64,000 nt of DNA from the NCBI GenBank assembly GCA_963724945.1, contig CAVRWL010000003.1, forward strand, positions 1,426,001-1,490,000, read 5' to 3'. Source of the DNA: Hyphomicrobium_A sp963724945. GTDB lineage: Bacteria > Pseudomonadota > Alphaproteobacteria > Rhizobiales > Hyphomicrobiaceae. This document shows positions 52,194 to 59,731 of this stretch, piece after piece. Each line of letters begins with the position of its first letter. Position 1 is the first letter of the stretch. The notes under the pieces are model-generated. The model had not been told where the DNA came from, made no database searches, and saw nothing but the letters and a program-made list of their open reading frames with translations. The position numbers and the translations under genes were made by a program.

Positions 52194-52880
52194 ATGTCAG
52201 AGAGTTCCCAAACCGCCGCCAAAGGCCTGAAGGCCGCCATCATTCCAATTACGCCGTTCCAGCAGAACTGCACCCTGCTCTGGGACGCAGCGACCATGGC
52301 CGGCGCCATCGTCGACCCCGGCGGCGACCTCGACGTGATCGAGCGCGCCATTGCCGAGGTCGGAATGAAGCCCGAAAAGATCCTCTTGACCCACGGCCAC
52401 ATCGACCACGCCGGCGGAGCGGCCGAGCTCAAGGAGCGGCTCGGTGTGCCGATCGAGGGCCCGCACGCGGCCGAGCGCCCTCTGCTCGATGCGCTCGCCG
52501 AGCAGGGCCAGGCCTACGGGATGCTGACGGCGCGCGCCGTGACGCCCGACCGCTGGCTTGCCGAGGGCGACACCGTCACGGTTGCGGGGCATGACTTCGA
52601 GGTGCTGCACTGCCCAGGCCATTCGCCGGGCTCCGTCGTGCTCGTCAATCGGCCGCAGCGCTTCGCGCTCGTCGGGGACGTGCTGTTCCAGGGCTCGATC
52701 GGGCGCACCGACCTGCCCTATGGCGACCACGCGGCGCTCATCCACGCGATCCGCACCAAGCTGTTCCCGCTCGGCGACGACTTCGCTTTCATCTGCGGGC
52801 ACGGGCCGACGAGCACCATCGGGCACGAGCGGCGCTCAAACCCGTTCGTCGGGGATAATGCCGGCTCGTCCTACGCCTGA
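52194..52880 (+). CDS. Metallo-beta-lactamase-fold hydrolase (YcbL/GloB-like)
   Basis: 228 residues. Metal-binding motif LTHGHIDHAGG (HxHxDH), later HCPGHSPGS (His) and LVGDVLFQGSIGRTD (Asp), ending ICGHGPTSTIGHE. This matches the single-domain glyoxalase-II-like YcbL group that can hydrolyse S-lactoylglutathione-type thioesters. The GloB C-terminal helical domain is missing. ATG 52194 has AAAGAGA upstream. Confidence 0.86.
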   Translation: MSESSQTAAKGLKAAIIPITPFQQNCTLLWDAATMAGAIVDPGGDLDVIERAIAEVGMKPEKILLTHGHIDHAGGAAELKERLGVPIEGPHAAERPLLDALAEQGQAYGMLTARAVTPDRWLAEGDTVTVAGHDFEVLHCPGHSPGSVVLVNRPQRFALVGDVLFQGSIGRTDLPYGDHAALIHAIRTKLFPLGDDFAFICGHGPTSTIGHERRSNPFVGDNAGSSYA

Positions 52881-52899
52881 GCTCTGAAAGCGCGCTGCC

Positions 52900-53268
52900 T
52901 CAGAAGGGCAGCCCCCACGACCAGTGGAGGCAGCCGGCCACGCCGCACTCGGCCTGCATGGTGCCGGCGCCGATGGGCTCGCCGTTGTCGATGACGGCAT
53001 CCCAGATATCGACGGTCTCGACACGCAGCGTCTCTGAGCAGCTCGTCCGGCAATAAACCCAGGTGCCGTGCGGCAAGCGGATCTGATAGCCGACCGGCGT
53101 CTTGCGGTAAGGCGCCCTCACCGAGCCGTTGCCGTAGTGGCTATGCGCGACGACGGTCCCGAGGATGGGACCATAGCCGTAGCGCGCACCGGCCATGACC
53201 GGGTTGGTGGCGGAGCACAGGCCGATCCCGGTGAGGGCGGCAACAACGGCGAAGGCGTAGCGGCTCAT
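52900..53268 (-). CDS. Small secreted protein with paired cysteines
   Basis: 122 residues; signal peptide (MSRYAFAVVAALTGIGLCSATNPVMAG). Mature domain rich in Gly/Tyr (ARYGYGPILG, HSHYGNG) with two cysteine pairs (VYCRTSCS and AECGVAGC). Not recognised. ATG 53268 follows GGAG. It shares its overall style with the other small Cys-rich secreted proteins of the window but no clear sequence similarity. Confidence 0.65.
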   Translation of the reverse strand: MSRYAFAVVAALTGIGLCSATNPVMAGARYGYGPILGTVVAHSHYGNGSVRAPYRKTPVGYQIRLPHGTWVYCRTSCSETLRVETVDIWDAVIDNGEPIGAGTMQAECGVAGCLHWSWGLPF

Positions 53269-53408
53269 GCTGGTCTCCAACCAAATATGCCGACCCCTGC
53301 CATGGGGCGCGGCGCCGATTCGTCTAACGCAAGATACTGGGTTCTCCGTTTGCCGTATCTGGCGCTGCCTTAACTGGTCGCGATGCTGTGGCCAGCAAGT
53401 ACCGCTTT

Positions 53409-53897
53409 TCAGCCGATGCGCTCGAAGGTGATGTTGACGCCCTTGAGCGTGGACCCTTGCGTCGACAGCGAGACTGATTGGTTCGAACCGCCGATCGACA
53501 CAGACAGCGATCCCTTGAGGGCGGCCCCGCCGATCGACAGGCGCAGCCTGGAGTCGGTCGCGCTGCCGGTGATGGTGCCCTGCTGGTTATAGTTGCGCTC
53601 CTCCCACGTTCCGGTGACCCGGCCGTTGGCGTACTTCAGCACGGAGCGCAGCTCGACCTTGGTGGAGGGATTGGCGCAGATGATGTTGAGGCGCAGCTCG
53701 CTACTACCCGAGCCCGAGTAGTACCCCTTGCAGGACAGGCGCTCGCTCTTGCCGCCTTCCAGTCTCGCCGTTCCTTTGCCACTCCAGGTGCCGACCAGCG
53801 CCGAGAACGGGCTGCCGGCGACCGCCGGAACACCGATCAGCAGGATTGCCGTGGCGCTTGCCGCAATGGTCGTCGCCATCCCCTTGAGTAATCTCAC
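53409..53897 (-). CDS. Secreted lipocalin-like small protein
   Basis: 162 residues from GTG 53897 (GGAGG nine bases upstream). A signal peptide (ATTIAASATAILLIGVPAVAGS) precedes a beta-rich domain: LVGTWSGKGTARLEG, LSCKGYYSGSG, TGTWEERNYNQQGTITG, LSVSIGGSNQSVSLS. The alternating Gly-Thr-Trp strands suggest a small beta barrel like DUF-type lipocalin relatives. Function unknown; predicted periplasmic. Confidence 0.68.
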   Translation of the reverse strand: MRLLKGMATTIAASATAILLIGVPAVAGSPFSALVGTWSGKGTARLEGGKSERLSCKGYYSGSGSSELRLNIICANPSTKVELRSVLKYANGRVTGTWEERNYNQQGTITGSATDSRLRLSIGGAALKGSLSVSIGGSNQSVSLSTQGSTLKGVNITFERIG

Positions 53898-54234
53898 GTG
53901 ACACCTCCCAAGCTCGGAGAATTCCAACAGAATTGAGTCACACCGGAACCTAGCGACCCCGACCAGTCACCCAACGCGCGCGGATCGCACCAAGCACCCC
54001 CGGCATCCCATGGAACGCCAGCTGTTTCAAAATAGCACACTCATCGTTAAATAACTCTCTCAGGCATGCATCCGCAACCGAAAGCGCGCTTTGTCCCCGG
54101 AGGCGGTTCATTCGGACCGCAGAGGATGCCGCAACCGAGCCTCCGGCCGCAGCATGGGGCCCGAGCGCTCGTGGTTGCGCGGGGTCGTCTTGCGGCTATA
54201 GTGCGCCGCCTTTGCGCACCAGCTGTGCGCCCAA
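53898..54234. other. Gap before tRNA-Ser
   Basis: 337 bases with no credible ORF. It must carry the promoters of the divergent lipocalin-like gene and the tRNA. I see no strong box or repeat. Confidence 0.4.
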
Positions 54235-54324
54235 GGAGGGGTGGCCGAGTGGCTGAAGGCGCACGCTTGGAAAGCGTGTGGGCGGGAAACCGTCTCGTGG
54301 GTTCGAATCCCACCCCCTCCGCCA
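54235..54324 (+). tRNA. tRNA-Ser (anticodon GGA)
   Basis: 90 nt with encoded CCA. Acceptor GGAGGGG / CCCCTCC, anticodon loop TTGGAAA in stem ACGCT/AGCGT, long variable arm (GTGGGCGGGAAACCGTCTC) and T-loop TTCGAAT. Class II tRNA-Ser reading UCC/UCU. Confidence 0.95.
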
Positions 54325-54455
54325 CCCGGGGGGCGGAATCGTTCGAGGTCCACAAGATAGCGCTTCCCGAGCTTATGGCGTGCGGGTTGCCGGCAGAGCT
54401 TGTCGGGACTCGGGCGCGCTAGACGCCTCGGCGTCACCGCCAATCTCCGCGGACG

Positions 54456-54480
54456 GGAACCAAGACCCTACGATTGCGTT
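54456..54480 (+). promoter_or_regulatory. Sigma-EcfG (general stress) promoter
   Basis: GGAAC (54456-54460), 16-base spacer, CGTT (54477-54480): an exact match to the consensus GGAAC-N16/17-CGTT of the alphaproteobacterial general stress sigma factor. 63 bases upstream of the 28-residue membrane peptide gene. Confidence 0.75.
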
Positions 54481-54542
54481 TTCTCGTGGTTCGCAAGCGG
54501 CTAGTTGCGAGCGTCTGAGAACAGTTAGCATGGAGGACCATC

Positions 54543-54629
54543 ATGGCCCGCGATCTACTGTTGTGGATTCTCGGTGTTCCGCTCAGCGTGATCGTGCTTC
54601 TGCACTTGTTTGGCGTCCTGCACTGGTAA
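54543..54629 (+). CDS. 28-residue single-helix membrane peptide
   Basis: MARDLLLWILGVPLSVIVLL continuing to a TGG-TAA end: 28 residues, nearly all hydrophobic, forming one transmembrane helix. SD GGAGG six bases upstream supports translation. Similar tiny peptides of this pattern are often seen unannotated in Rhizobiales. It lies directly downstream of a sigma-EcfG promoter and 18 bases upstream of the iron permease, so it is probably the first gene of a stress-induced unit. Too short for standard gene calling. Confidence 0.72.
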   Translation: MARDLLLWILGVPLSVIVLLHLFGVLHW

Positions 54630-54647
54630 CCGTGTGGAACTCCGTCC

Positions 54648-55067
54648 ATGCTGATCGGCAAGAAGGAGAGCTCCTGGTTCTCGCTGTTTGCGCGCCGGGC
54701 CGCCACCGCCGCCGGCCGTCCGGTCGCGTTTGCGGCAGCGCTCGGCGCCCTCATCGTTTGGGGGCTGAGCGGCCCCTTCTTCGGGTTCAGCGACACCTGG
54801 CAGCTCATCATCAACACCGGCACGACGATCGTGACGTTCCTGATGGTGTTCGTCATTCAGAACTCGCAGAACCGCAATTCCGAGGCGATCCAGGTGAAGC
54901 TCGACGAGCTCATCCGGGCCATCGAGGGCGCGCAAAATAAGCTGCTCGACTTGGAGGAGCTGGGCCAAGAGGAGATCTCGGGCATCCGCAAGGAGTACCG
55001 GCGGCTCGCCGCCGATGCCCGCAACGGCAGCGGTCACGACAGCGACTGCCCGCCCGCTCCAGCGTAA
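54648..55067 (+). CDS. Low-affinity iron permease family membrane protein
   Basis: 139 residues. Two helices (AFAAALGALIVWGLSGPFFGF and WQLIINTGTTIVTFLMVFVI) followed by QNSQNRNSEAIQVKLDELIRA and a coiled-coil tail. The TIVTFLMVFVIQNSQNRNS stretch is the hallmark of the Fet4-related low-affinity iron permease family (PF04120). The bacterial proteins are far shorter than yeast Fet4 and iron transport is unproven for them. In operon with the 28-residue peptide behind the sigma-EcfG promoter. Confidence 0.85.
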   Translation: MLIGKKESSWFSLFARRAATAAGRPVAFAAALGALIVWGLSGPFFGFSDTWQLIINTGTTIVTFLMVFVIQNSQNRNSEAIQVKLDELIRAIEGAQNKLLDLEELGQEEISGIRKEYRRLAADARNGSGHDSDCPPAPA

Positions 55068-55085
55068 GCGGCTTGCAGCTTTTTG

Positions 55086-56909
55086 CTAGGTCGGCGCGCG
55101 TGCCGCCGCCGCCTGCATGCCTCGCTCGCACAAAATGAAATCGGGCGGAATAGTAATTGCCCAGCGCACGCCGTCACTCTCGAATTCATAAGAGACGCTG
55201 GCATTGAGCGCTTGGGCTGCGACCCGCTCGACCACGATGTGGCCGAAGCCTTTGATCGTGGGTGGCGCGACGGCGGGGCCGGCCCGCTCGCGCCAGCTCA
55301 GCGTCAAGTGCGGCGCGCCAACGCCGTTGGGCGCAAGGGCCCACGTCACGCGCACACGGCCTTCGCTCGTGGACAATGCGCCATACTTGGCGGCATTGGT
55401 GGCGAGCTCGTGCAGCGCCAGTCCGAGGTTCTGGGCTGCCGTCGCGTTGACGAAAACCCTCGGACCCTCGCACTCAAGCGCGTCCGAGGTATTTCCGATG
55501 AACGGCTGCAGAACCGCGCGGATGAGCTCCTCGACGGAGGCGCCAGTCCAATCCTCCGCCACGAGCAGGTCATGCGAGGCCGAAAGGCTTTGCAGGCGCT
55601 GGATCAGCTCCGATTGCAGCACGGCGACGTCGCTGCTCGCGCGCGCGGTCTGGCGCACCATCGCCATGATGACGGCGAGCAAATTCTTGGTGCGATGCGA
55701 TAATTCGCGCATGACGACGCGCAGGTGCTTCTCGACCCGCCTTCGCTCGGAAATGTCGCGCAGCACGGCGGAGAAGCCGATGATGCGCCCGTCGGGACGA
55801 CGCATCGGCGCCGCATTGATCGCGACATCGATCAACGTTCCATCCTTGCGCCGCCGCACCGCGTCGCGCAGCACGTGCTCGCCTTGCCGCAAGTGCCGGT
55901 ACTTCTCCTCGAATTCGCCATCGGCGCCATCCGTGAACAGGATCCGCTCCGACGTGCCGATGATCTCATCGGCCGTGTACCCGAACATCTGCTCAGCTCC
56001 GGGGTTCCACGAGAGAACGGTGCCGTCCTCCGCTAGCGAAATAATGGCGTCGGGCGATGTTCCGACGATCGTCGCCAGCTGGGTATTGCGCTCGGCCTCC
56101 TCAAGATGCTCGGTGATGTCCGTGTTGGTTCCGAACCAGCGCACGACCTTGCCGCTCTCGTCGCGGATCGGCATGGCTCTCGACAGAAACCAGCGATAGG
56201 TACCGTCGCGGCCGCGTAGCGGGAAGGTGTCTTCCCACACCTCGCCCGTCTTAAAGTGGCGGGAAATCTTTTCGACGACGCGATTGACGTGATCGGGATG
56301 ATGCACCTTTTGCCAACCCCATCCCTTCATCTCCTCAAGGCTCGTGCCCGTGTAGTCGAACCAGCGCTTGTTGTACCAGAAGATGGATCCCGTCTCGTCG
56401 GCCATCCAGGCGAACTGCGCGATGTTGTCGGCGAGCGTGCGAAAGCGCGACTCGCTTTCCCGTTGCGCGCGCGCAGCGTACACCCACGACGTCGTCTCTA
56501 CGACGATGGCGAGGACGCCCGCGGGTGCACCCGTCTCGTCGCGCACCGGGCTGTAGTCGAGGTTCATCCATGCGTCCTCCGGCGCCCCGCGGCGATTGAG
56601 GACGAAGTGCTTGTCCTTGAACGACAGCGTCTCTCCGGCAAGCCCGACCTGCATCACCTGTCGGTTGAAGTCTGCAACCTCGGGCCACCCCTGCAGAACC
56701 GGCGAGCCGAGAATGTGCGGGTGGCGGCTTCCGGCAAAGCCCGCATAGGCATCGTTGTAGATCATGATGGCGTCCTTCCCCCACAGCAGCACCATCGGCA
56801 CGGGCGAGGCCGTGACGATGTCGACGGCCGTCCGCAAGCTTTGCGGCCAAGTCTCGATGGCGCCGAGAGGCGTCGCCGCCCAATTGAACGCTTGGATGCG
56901 GGATTTCAT
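55086..56909 (-). CDS. PAS-containing HWE histidine kinase
   Basis: 607 residues from ATG 56909 (56930 and 56990 also in frame; no start has a clear SD). Three PAS-like sensor domains: ~5-140 (MKSRIQAFNWAATPLGAIE), ~155-275 (SRFRTLADNIAQFAWMADE, PAC-type TNTDITEHLEEAE) and ~280-400 (IVGTSPDAIISLAEDGTVL). The kinase core has the H-box RELSHRTKNLLAVIMAMVRQ, N-box ATNAAKYGALS and the diagnostic WRE (LSWRERAGP) of the HWE family. Such kinases commonly feed PhyR/EcfG stress signalling or light/redox responses. Divergent from the Crp/Fnr gene; an orphan receiver lies 1 kb away. Confidence 0.9.
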   Translation of the reverse strand: MKSRIQAFNWAATPLGAIETWPQSLRTAVDIVTASPVPMVLLWGKDAIMIYNDAYAGFAGSRHPHILGSPVLQGWPEVADFNRQVMQVGLAGETLSFKDKHFVLNRRGAPEDAWMNLDYSPVRDETGAPAGVLAIVVETTSWVYAARAQRESESRFRTLADNIAQFAWMADETGSIFWYNKRWFDYTGTSLEEMKGWGWQKVHHPDHVNRVVEKISRHFKTGEVWEDTFPLRGRDGTYRWFLSRAMPIRDESGKVVRWFGTNTDITEHLEEAERNTQLATIVGTSPDAIISLAEDGTVLSWNPGAEQMFGYTADEIIGTSERILFTDGADGEFEEKYRHLRQGEHVLRDAVRRRKDGTLIDVAINAAPMRRPDGRIIGFSAVLRDISERRRVEKHLRVVMRELSHRTKNLLAVIMAMVRQTARASSDVAVLQSELIQRLQSLSASHDLLVAEDWTGASVEELIRAVLQPFIGNTSDALECEGPRVFVNATAAQNLGLALHELATNAAKYGALSTSEGRVRVTWALAPNGVGAPHLTLSWRERAGPAVAPPTIKGFGHIVVERVAAQALNASVSYEFESDGVRWAITIPPDFILCERGMQAAAARAPT

Positions 56910-56980
56910 TTCGCTGGCAGAGGGTGGCATGGCCGGCTCGAGTGCGCTTTGCAACAATCTATGTGAGGAACACATGGCAC

Positions 56981-57000
56981 GATATGTCATTTCACATATC
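56981..57000. promoter_or_regulatory. Palindrome GATATGT-N6-ACATATC
   Basis: 7-bp arms in the HWE-kinase/Crp intergenic region, next to GTGAGGAACACAT. It could be a regulator site for either gene; no consensus is recognised (not an FNR TTGAT-N4-ATCAA box). Confidence 0.5.
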
Positions 57001-57044
57001 TGCGTTAGCGGGTCATTGCGCGCCGGCCGCGCGTTCGAGGCATC

Positions 57045-57069
57045 GGAACCGAGCGCCCGTTCGGGCGTT
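57045..57069 (+). promoter_or_regulatory. Sigma-EcfG promoter of the Crp/Fnr gene
   Basis: GGAAC (57045-57049), 16-base spacer, CGTT (57066-57069); 89 bases before the ATG at 57159 on the same strand. Confidence 0.72.
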
Positions 57070-57158
57070 GGGCAATATCTTGCGGCGCGGCTCCTGAGAC
57101 GCGGCAAGGCCTCCGCTAAGGCTTAAGCGCCGGACCGGGCATTAGGAGGACAGGTTCG

Positions 57159-57950
57159 ATGCCGCCGCGCACTCGAAGCAAGAAGACGCCGGAGATCGCC
57201 GATCCCAAGGATGCCGCGCGGCGACAAGTGCCTTGCGAGCGCTGCCCGCTGCGCGACAAGAAAGTATTCCGATCTTTCACGCCGGAAGAGCTGGTTTTCG
57301 TCAAAGACTTCAAGACGGGTGAGCTGACCGTCGAAGCCGGCTCCATGCTCTTCCTCGAGGGTACAAGCAGCGCGCATCTCTACACGGTGCTTTCGGGCAC
57401 TGCCTTCCGCTACAAGTTGCTCTCCGACGGGCGGCGCCAAATTCTCAACTATTGCTTTCCCGGCGACTTCATCGGCCTGCAGGGCTCGGTCATGCAGGAG
57501 ATGCAGCATTCGATCGAGGCGCTCTCCGAGATGGTGTTGTGCGTCTTTCAGCGCGAGGGGCTGTGGCGGCTATTCGAGACCCATGCCGGGCTGTCGTTCG
57601 ACGTCACATGGCTCGCCGCCCGCTCCGAACAGATCCTCGACCAGCAGTTGCTGTCGGTTGGACGCCGCAGCGCGATCGAGCGATGCGCCCACCTCCTCCT
57701 GCACCTTGCCAAGCGTGTGGAGGAGATCGGCCTCATGCGCAACGACAAGGTGCGCATTCCGATCACCCAGCAACACATTGCCGATACGCTCGGTCTGTCG
57801 CTCGTGCATACAAACCGCACGATGGGGCGGTTAATCAGGGACCGCGTGATCCGCTGGAAGGAGCAGGAGTTCGAGATTTTGCACCGCGACCGCCTCGCCG
57901 AGCTCGCGAGCGAGGAGGTTTCCGCCTCGGCCGTGCGTCCCCTTCTCTAA
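57159..57950 (+). CDS. Crp/Fnr-family regulator with N-terminal CxxC
   Basis: 263 residues. An N-terminal VPCERCPLRDKKVFRSF with CxxC, a cNMP-fold effector domain (~50-165; LFLEGTSSAHLYTVLSG, FPGDFIGLQGS) and a winged HTH (IPITQQHIADTLGLSLVHTNRTM). A further Cys (ILNYCFPGD) lies near 98. The cysteine pattern is sparser than the four of oxygen-sensing FNR, so cluster binding is uncertain. Transcribed from a sigma-EcfG promoter, suggesting it is a secondary regulator of the stress response. Its stop overlaps the convergent receiver gene by four bases. Confidence 0.9.
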   Translation: MPPRTRSKKTPEIADPKDAARRQVPCERCPLRDKKVFRSFTPEELVFVKDFKTGELTVEAGSMLFLEGTSSAHLYTVLSGTAFRYKLLSDGRRQILNYCFPGDFIGLQGSVMQEMQHSIEALSEMVLCVFQREGLWRLFETHAGLSFDVTWLAARSEQILDQQLLSVGRRSAIERCAHLLLHLAKRVEEIGLMRNDKVRIPITQQHIADTLGLSLVHTNRTMGRLIRDRVIRWKEQEFEILHRDRLAELASEEVSASAVRPLL

Positions 57951-58411
57951 GCGCGATCGATGCCGAGGCACGCGGCGAGCAGCCGTCTTAGTGCCTCGAT
58001 CGTGTAGGGCTTTTGCAGGATCTCCACATCGTCAAACGGCGCTGGAATCAGCACGCCGTCGCCATAGCCTGTTGTGAAGATAAAGGGGATACCCCGCCGG
58101 TGCAGTGTGTCCGCGATCGGGAATGAGGACGCTGCGCCGAGATTGATGTCGAGGACGCCGACATCGGGGGCAACAGATGCAAGCCATGCAAGCGCCTCGT
58201 CTGCGGCGCCAAACGTTTCGACCTTCGCCGCGCCGAGCTCGAGCAGCATCGCCTCGGTATCGAGCGCGATCAGAGTTTGATCCTCGACCAAGAGAACGCC
58301 CAGGCCGCCAAGAGACTTGAACTCGCTGCTCTGCACGGGTGCTTGCAAGAATGTGGGCTCTCCCGCGACCGGGAAGACGTGCTGGTTGGCGCGGGGGGCG
58401 AACGGTGACAA
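57947..58411 (-). CDS. Single-domain response regulator (FATGUY-like)
   Basis: 154 residues: a ~30-residue leader then one receiver domain. Acidic pocket VLLVEDQT, phospho-acceptor Asp in VLDINLG, and a late FIFTTGYGDG followed by LQKPY (the Lys-Pro pair). The F-[AT]-T-G-Y/G signature is that of FATGUY receivers (as in PhyR and stand-alone partners such as SdrG/LovR-type proteins) that act in general-stress phosphorelays. The start is a TTG at 58411 with GAGG six bases upstream; a shorter start is possible. Partner is plausibly the HWE kinase 1 kb away. Confidence 0.82.
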   Translation of the reverse strand: MSPFAPRANQHVFPVAGEPTFLQAPVQSSEFKSLGGLGVLLVEDQTLIALDTEAMLLELGAAKVETFGAADEALAWLASVAPDVGVLDINLGAASSFPIADTLHRRGIPFIFTTGYGDGVLIPAPFDDVEILQKPYTIEALRRLLAACLGIDRA

Positions 58412-58854
58412 CGAGAGACCTCATGCCTGATGCTGCGGACAAACCCGCACGCTACCTTTTAGAGCGCACGCAAAAGGCTCGCGATGTCATTTGATGTAAT
58501 GCGCGGTCGCCGACGTGCGCTTGCTCGTAGCGCAGGCTGGAAATGCCGGATCTTTCGTAGCTGCTGGCTTCAATCAACACATTTGTGTGATGAAACGCCA
58601 CGCGCAAAAGCCAGGGGGGTCCTCCGGCTTCTTTTCGGTCAGACGAGGCTGTGGGGCTCAGGCCGCTTCTTCGTTCAGCTTGCTTTCCGCGAGAAGCCAC
58701 TATCGCCCGACGACGGAGCAACCCGGTTCCGGTCGGCATCGACGCGAACAAGATCAGCTTCAACAGTCTGCGGAACGTTGCGGCAATGCCATCAGAGGAG
58801 TGTCAGCGAGACGCGCGGCCGCGCGCGAAGCTGCGACACGTGTCATCTCCTGTC
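58412..58854. other. Gap upstream of His-rich secreted protein
   Basis: About 440 bases with no credible gene; the short ORFs here have no sensible composition. It contains ACACA-TT-TGTGT (58577-58588), a 12-bp palindrome of unknown use. The final part leads into the sigma-EcfG promoter at 58855. Confidence 0.4.
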
Positions 58855-58879
58855 GGAACCGATCCGGTAATCGAGCGTT
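58855..58879 (+). promoter_or_regulatory. Sigma-EcfG promoter of the His-rich protein
   Basis: GGAAC (58855-58859), 16-base spacer, CGTT (58876-58879), 46 bases before the ATG at 58926. Exact consensus. Confidence 0.75.
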
Positions 58880-58925
58880 GGCCCGTGGGGGCACTTGATA
58901 AGCACGTGTCAAAAAGGAGACAAAA

Positions 58926-59219
58926 ATGTCTTGGTGGAGAATTTCCATGGTCGTCGTAGCGATGAGCTTGGCCGGATTGCTGTCGAGCTCCGCCGGCGCC
59001 GCGCCTGCGAGCCTCGGCGAGATGAAAGCTGCGACGGCGAGCGGCGCCTCGACGACGCAGGTGCACTGGCGGCGCTATCGACATTGCCGTTGGCATCACG
59101 GCCGACGCTACTGCCACGGCCGGCGGTACTATCGCGACGGCTACCGGCCGGGCATCCATCTCTACATTGGCCGCCGCCACTATCATCACTATCGCCACCA
59201 TCACCACAGGTGGCACTGA
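58926..59219 (+). CDS. Small His/Arg/Tyr-rich secreted protein
   Basis: 97 residues. A signal peptide (RISMVVVAMSLAGLLSSSAGA) and a short spacer precede a strongly basic, His/Tyr-rich tail (WRRYRHCRWHHGRRYCHG, HYHHYRHHHHRWH) with two cysteines. Likely periplasmic or cell-surface and able to bind metals or anionic polymers; family not characterised. SD AAGGAGA. It is driven by a sigma-EcfG promoter. Confidence 0.75.
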   Translation: MSWWRISMVVVAMSLAGLLSSSAGAAPASLGEMKAATASGASTTQVHWRRYRHCRWHHGRRYCHGRRYYRDGYRPGIHLYIGRRHYHHYRHHHHRWH

Positions 59220-59357
59220 CGCTATCGCTGTGGGAGCCGGCCGCGAATGTTTGCGGCCGGCGACCGCTCGTAAAGCGGCGCGACCGCCTCCCCTCGTGCG
59301 CCCCGGCCTCTCCGGGCCGCAATTTCGTTGAAGAGATCAAGGCCTTCCGCACGGGAA

Positions 59358-59383
59358 GGAACCCCCAGCTCCAGCGGCGCGTT
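59358..59383 (+). promoter_or_regulatory. Sigma-EcfG promoter of the one-pass membrane gene
   Basis: GGAAC (59358-59362), 17-base spacer, CGTT (59380-59383), 26 bases upstream of the ATG at 59410; SD GGGAGGACGAAAGG lies between. Confidence 0.75.
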
Positions 59384-59409
59384 TTCCCCCGATTGGGAGG
59401 ACGAAAGGC

Positions 59410-59616
59410 ATGAAGGAAACAGCTCAAGTCTTGACGCCGACCGAAGCCCGCCAGGCATCGCCGCGGCGCCTCAACTTCCGGGTGCTCGTCGTCTCGATGC
59501 TCTTGGCGGTGATCGTCGCCGGCATTCTCTATTACGTTATCTATGAGCATCCCAGGAGCGCAATCGGCGTGCCCGCGCAGCCACCAGCGCCCACCGAGAC
59601 CAGCCCTGCGCAATAG
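59410..59616 (+). CDS. Single-pass membrane protein, stress-controlled
   Basis: 68 residues: a basic N-terminus (cytosolic; ARQASPRRLNFR), one helix (VLVVSMLLAVIVAGILYYVIY) and a short Pro/Thr-rich periplasmic tail. No family recognised. It may be co-transcribed with the GTPase gene 116 bases downstream. Confidence 0.72.
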   Translation: MKETAQVLTPTEARQASPRRLNFRVLVVSMLLAVIVAGILYYVIYEHPRSAIGVPAQPPAPTETSPAQ

Positions 59617-59731
59617 GCTTCTGCGTGGCAGCGCTTGGAAGCGCGGCAGGTTAGTATGAGGGCAGGCGCCAATCGGCGCCTGTCCTATTTGACTTTGGCG
59701 CAACAGAGCGCTTGCAAGCGGCGCGAGGCAC

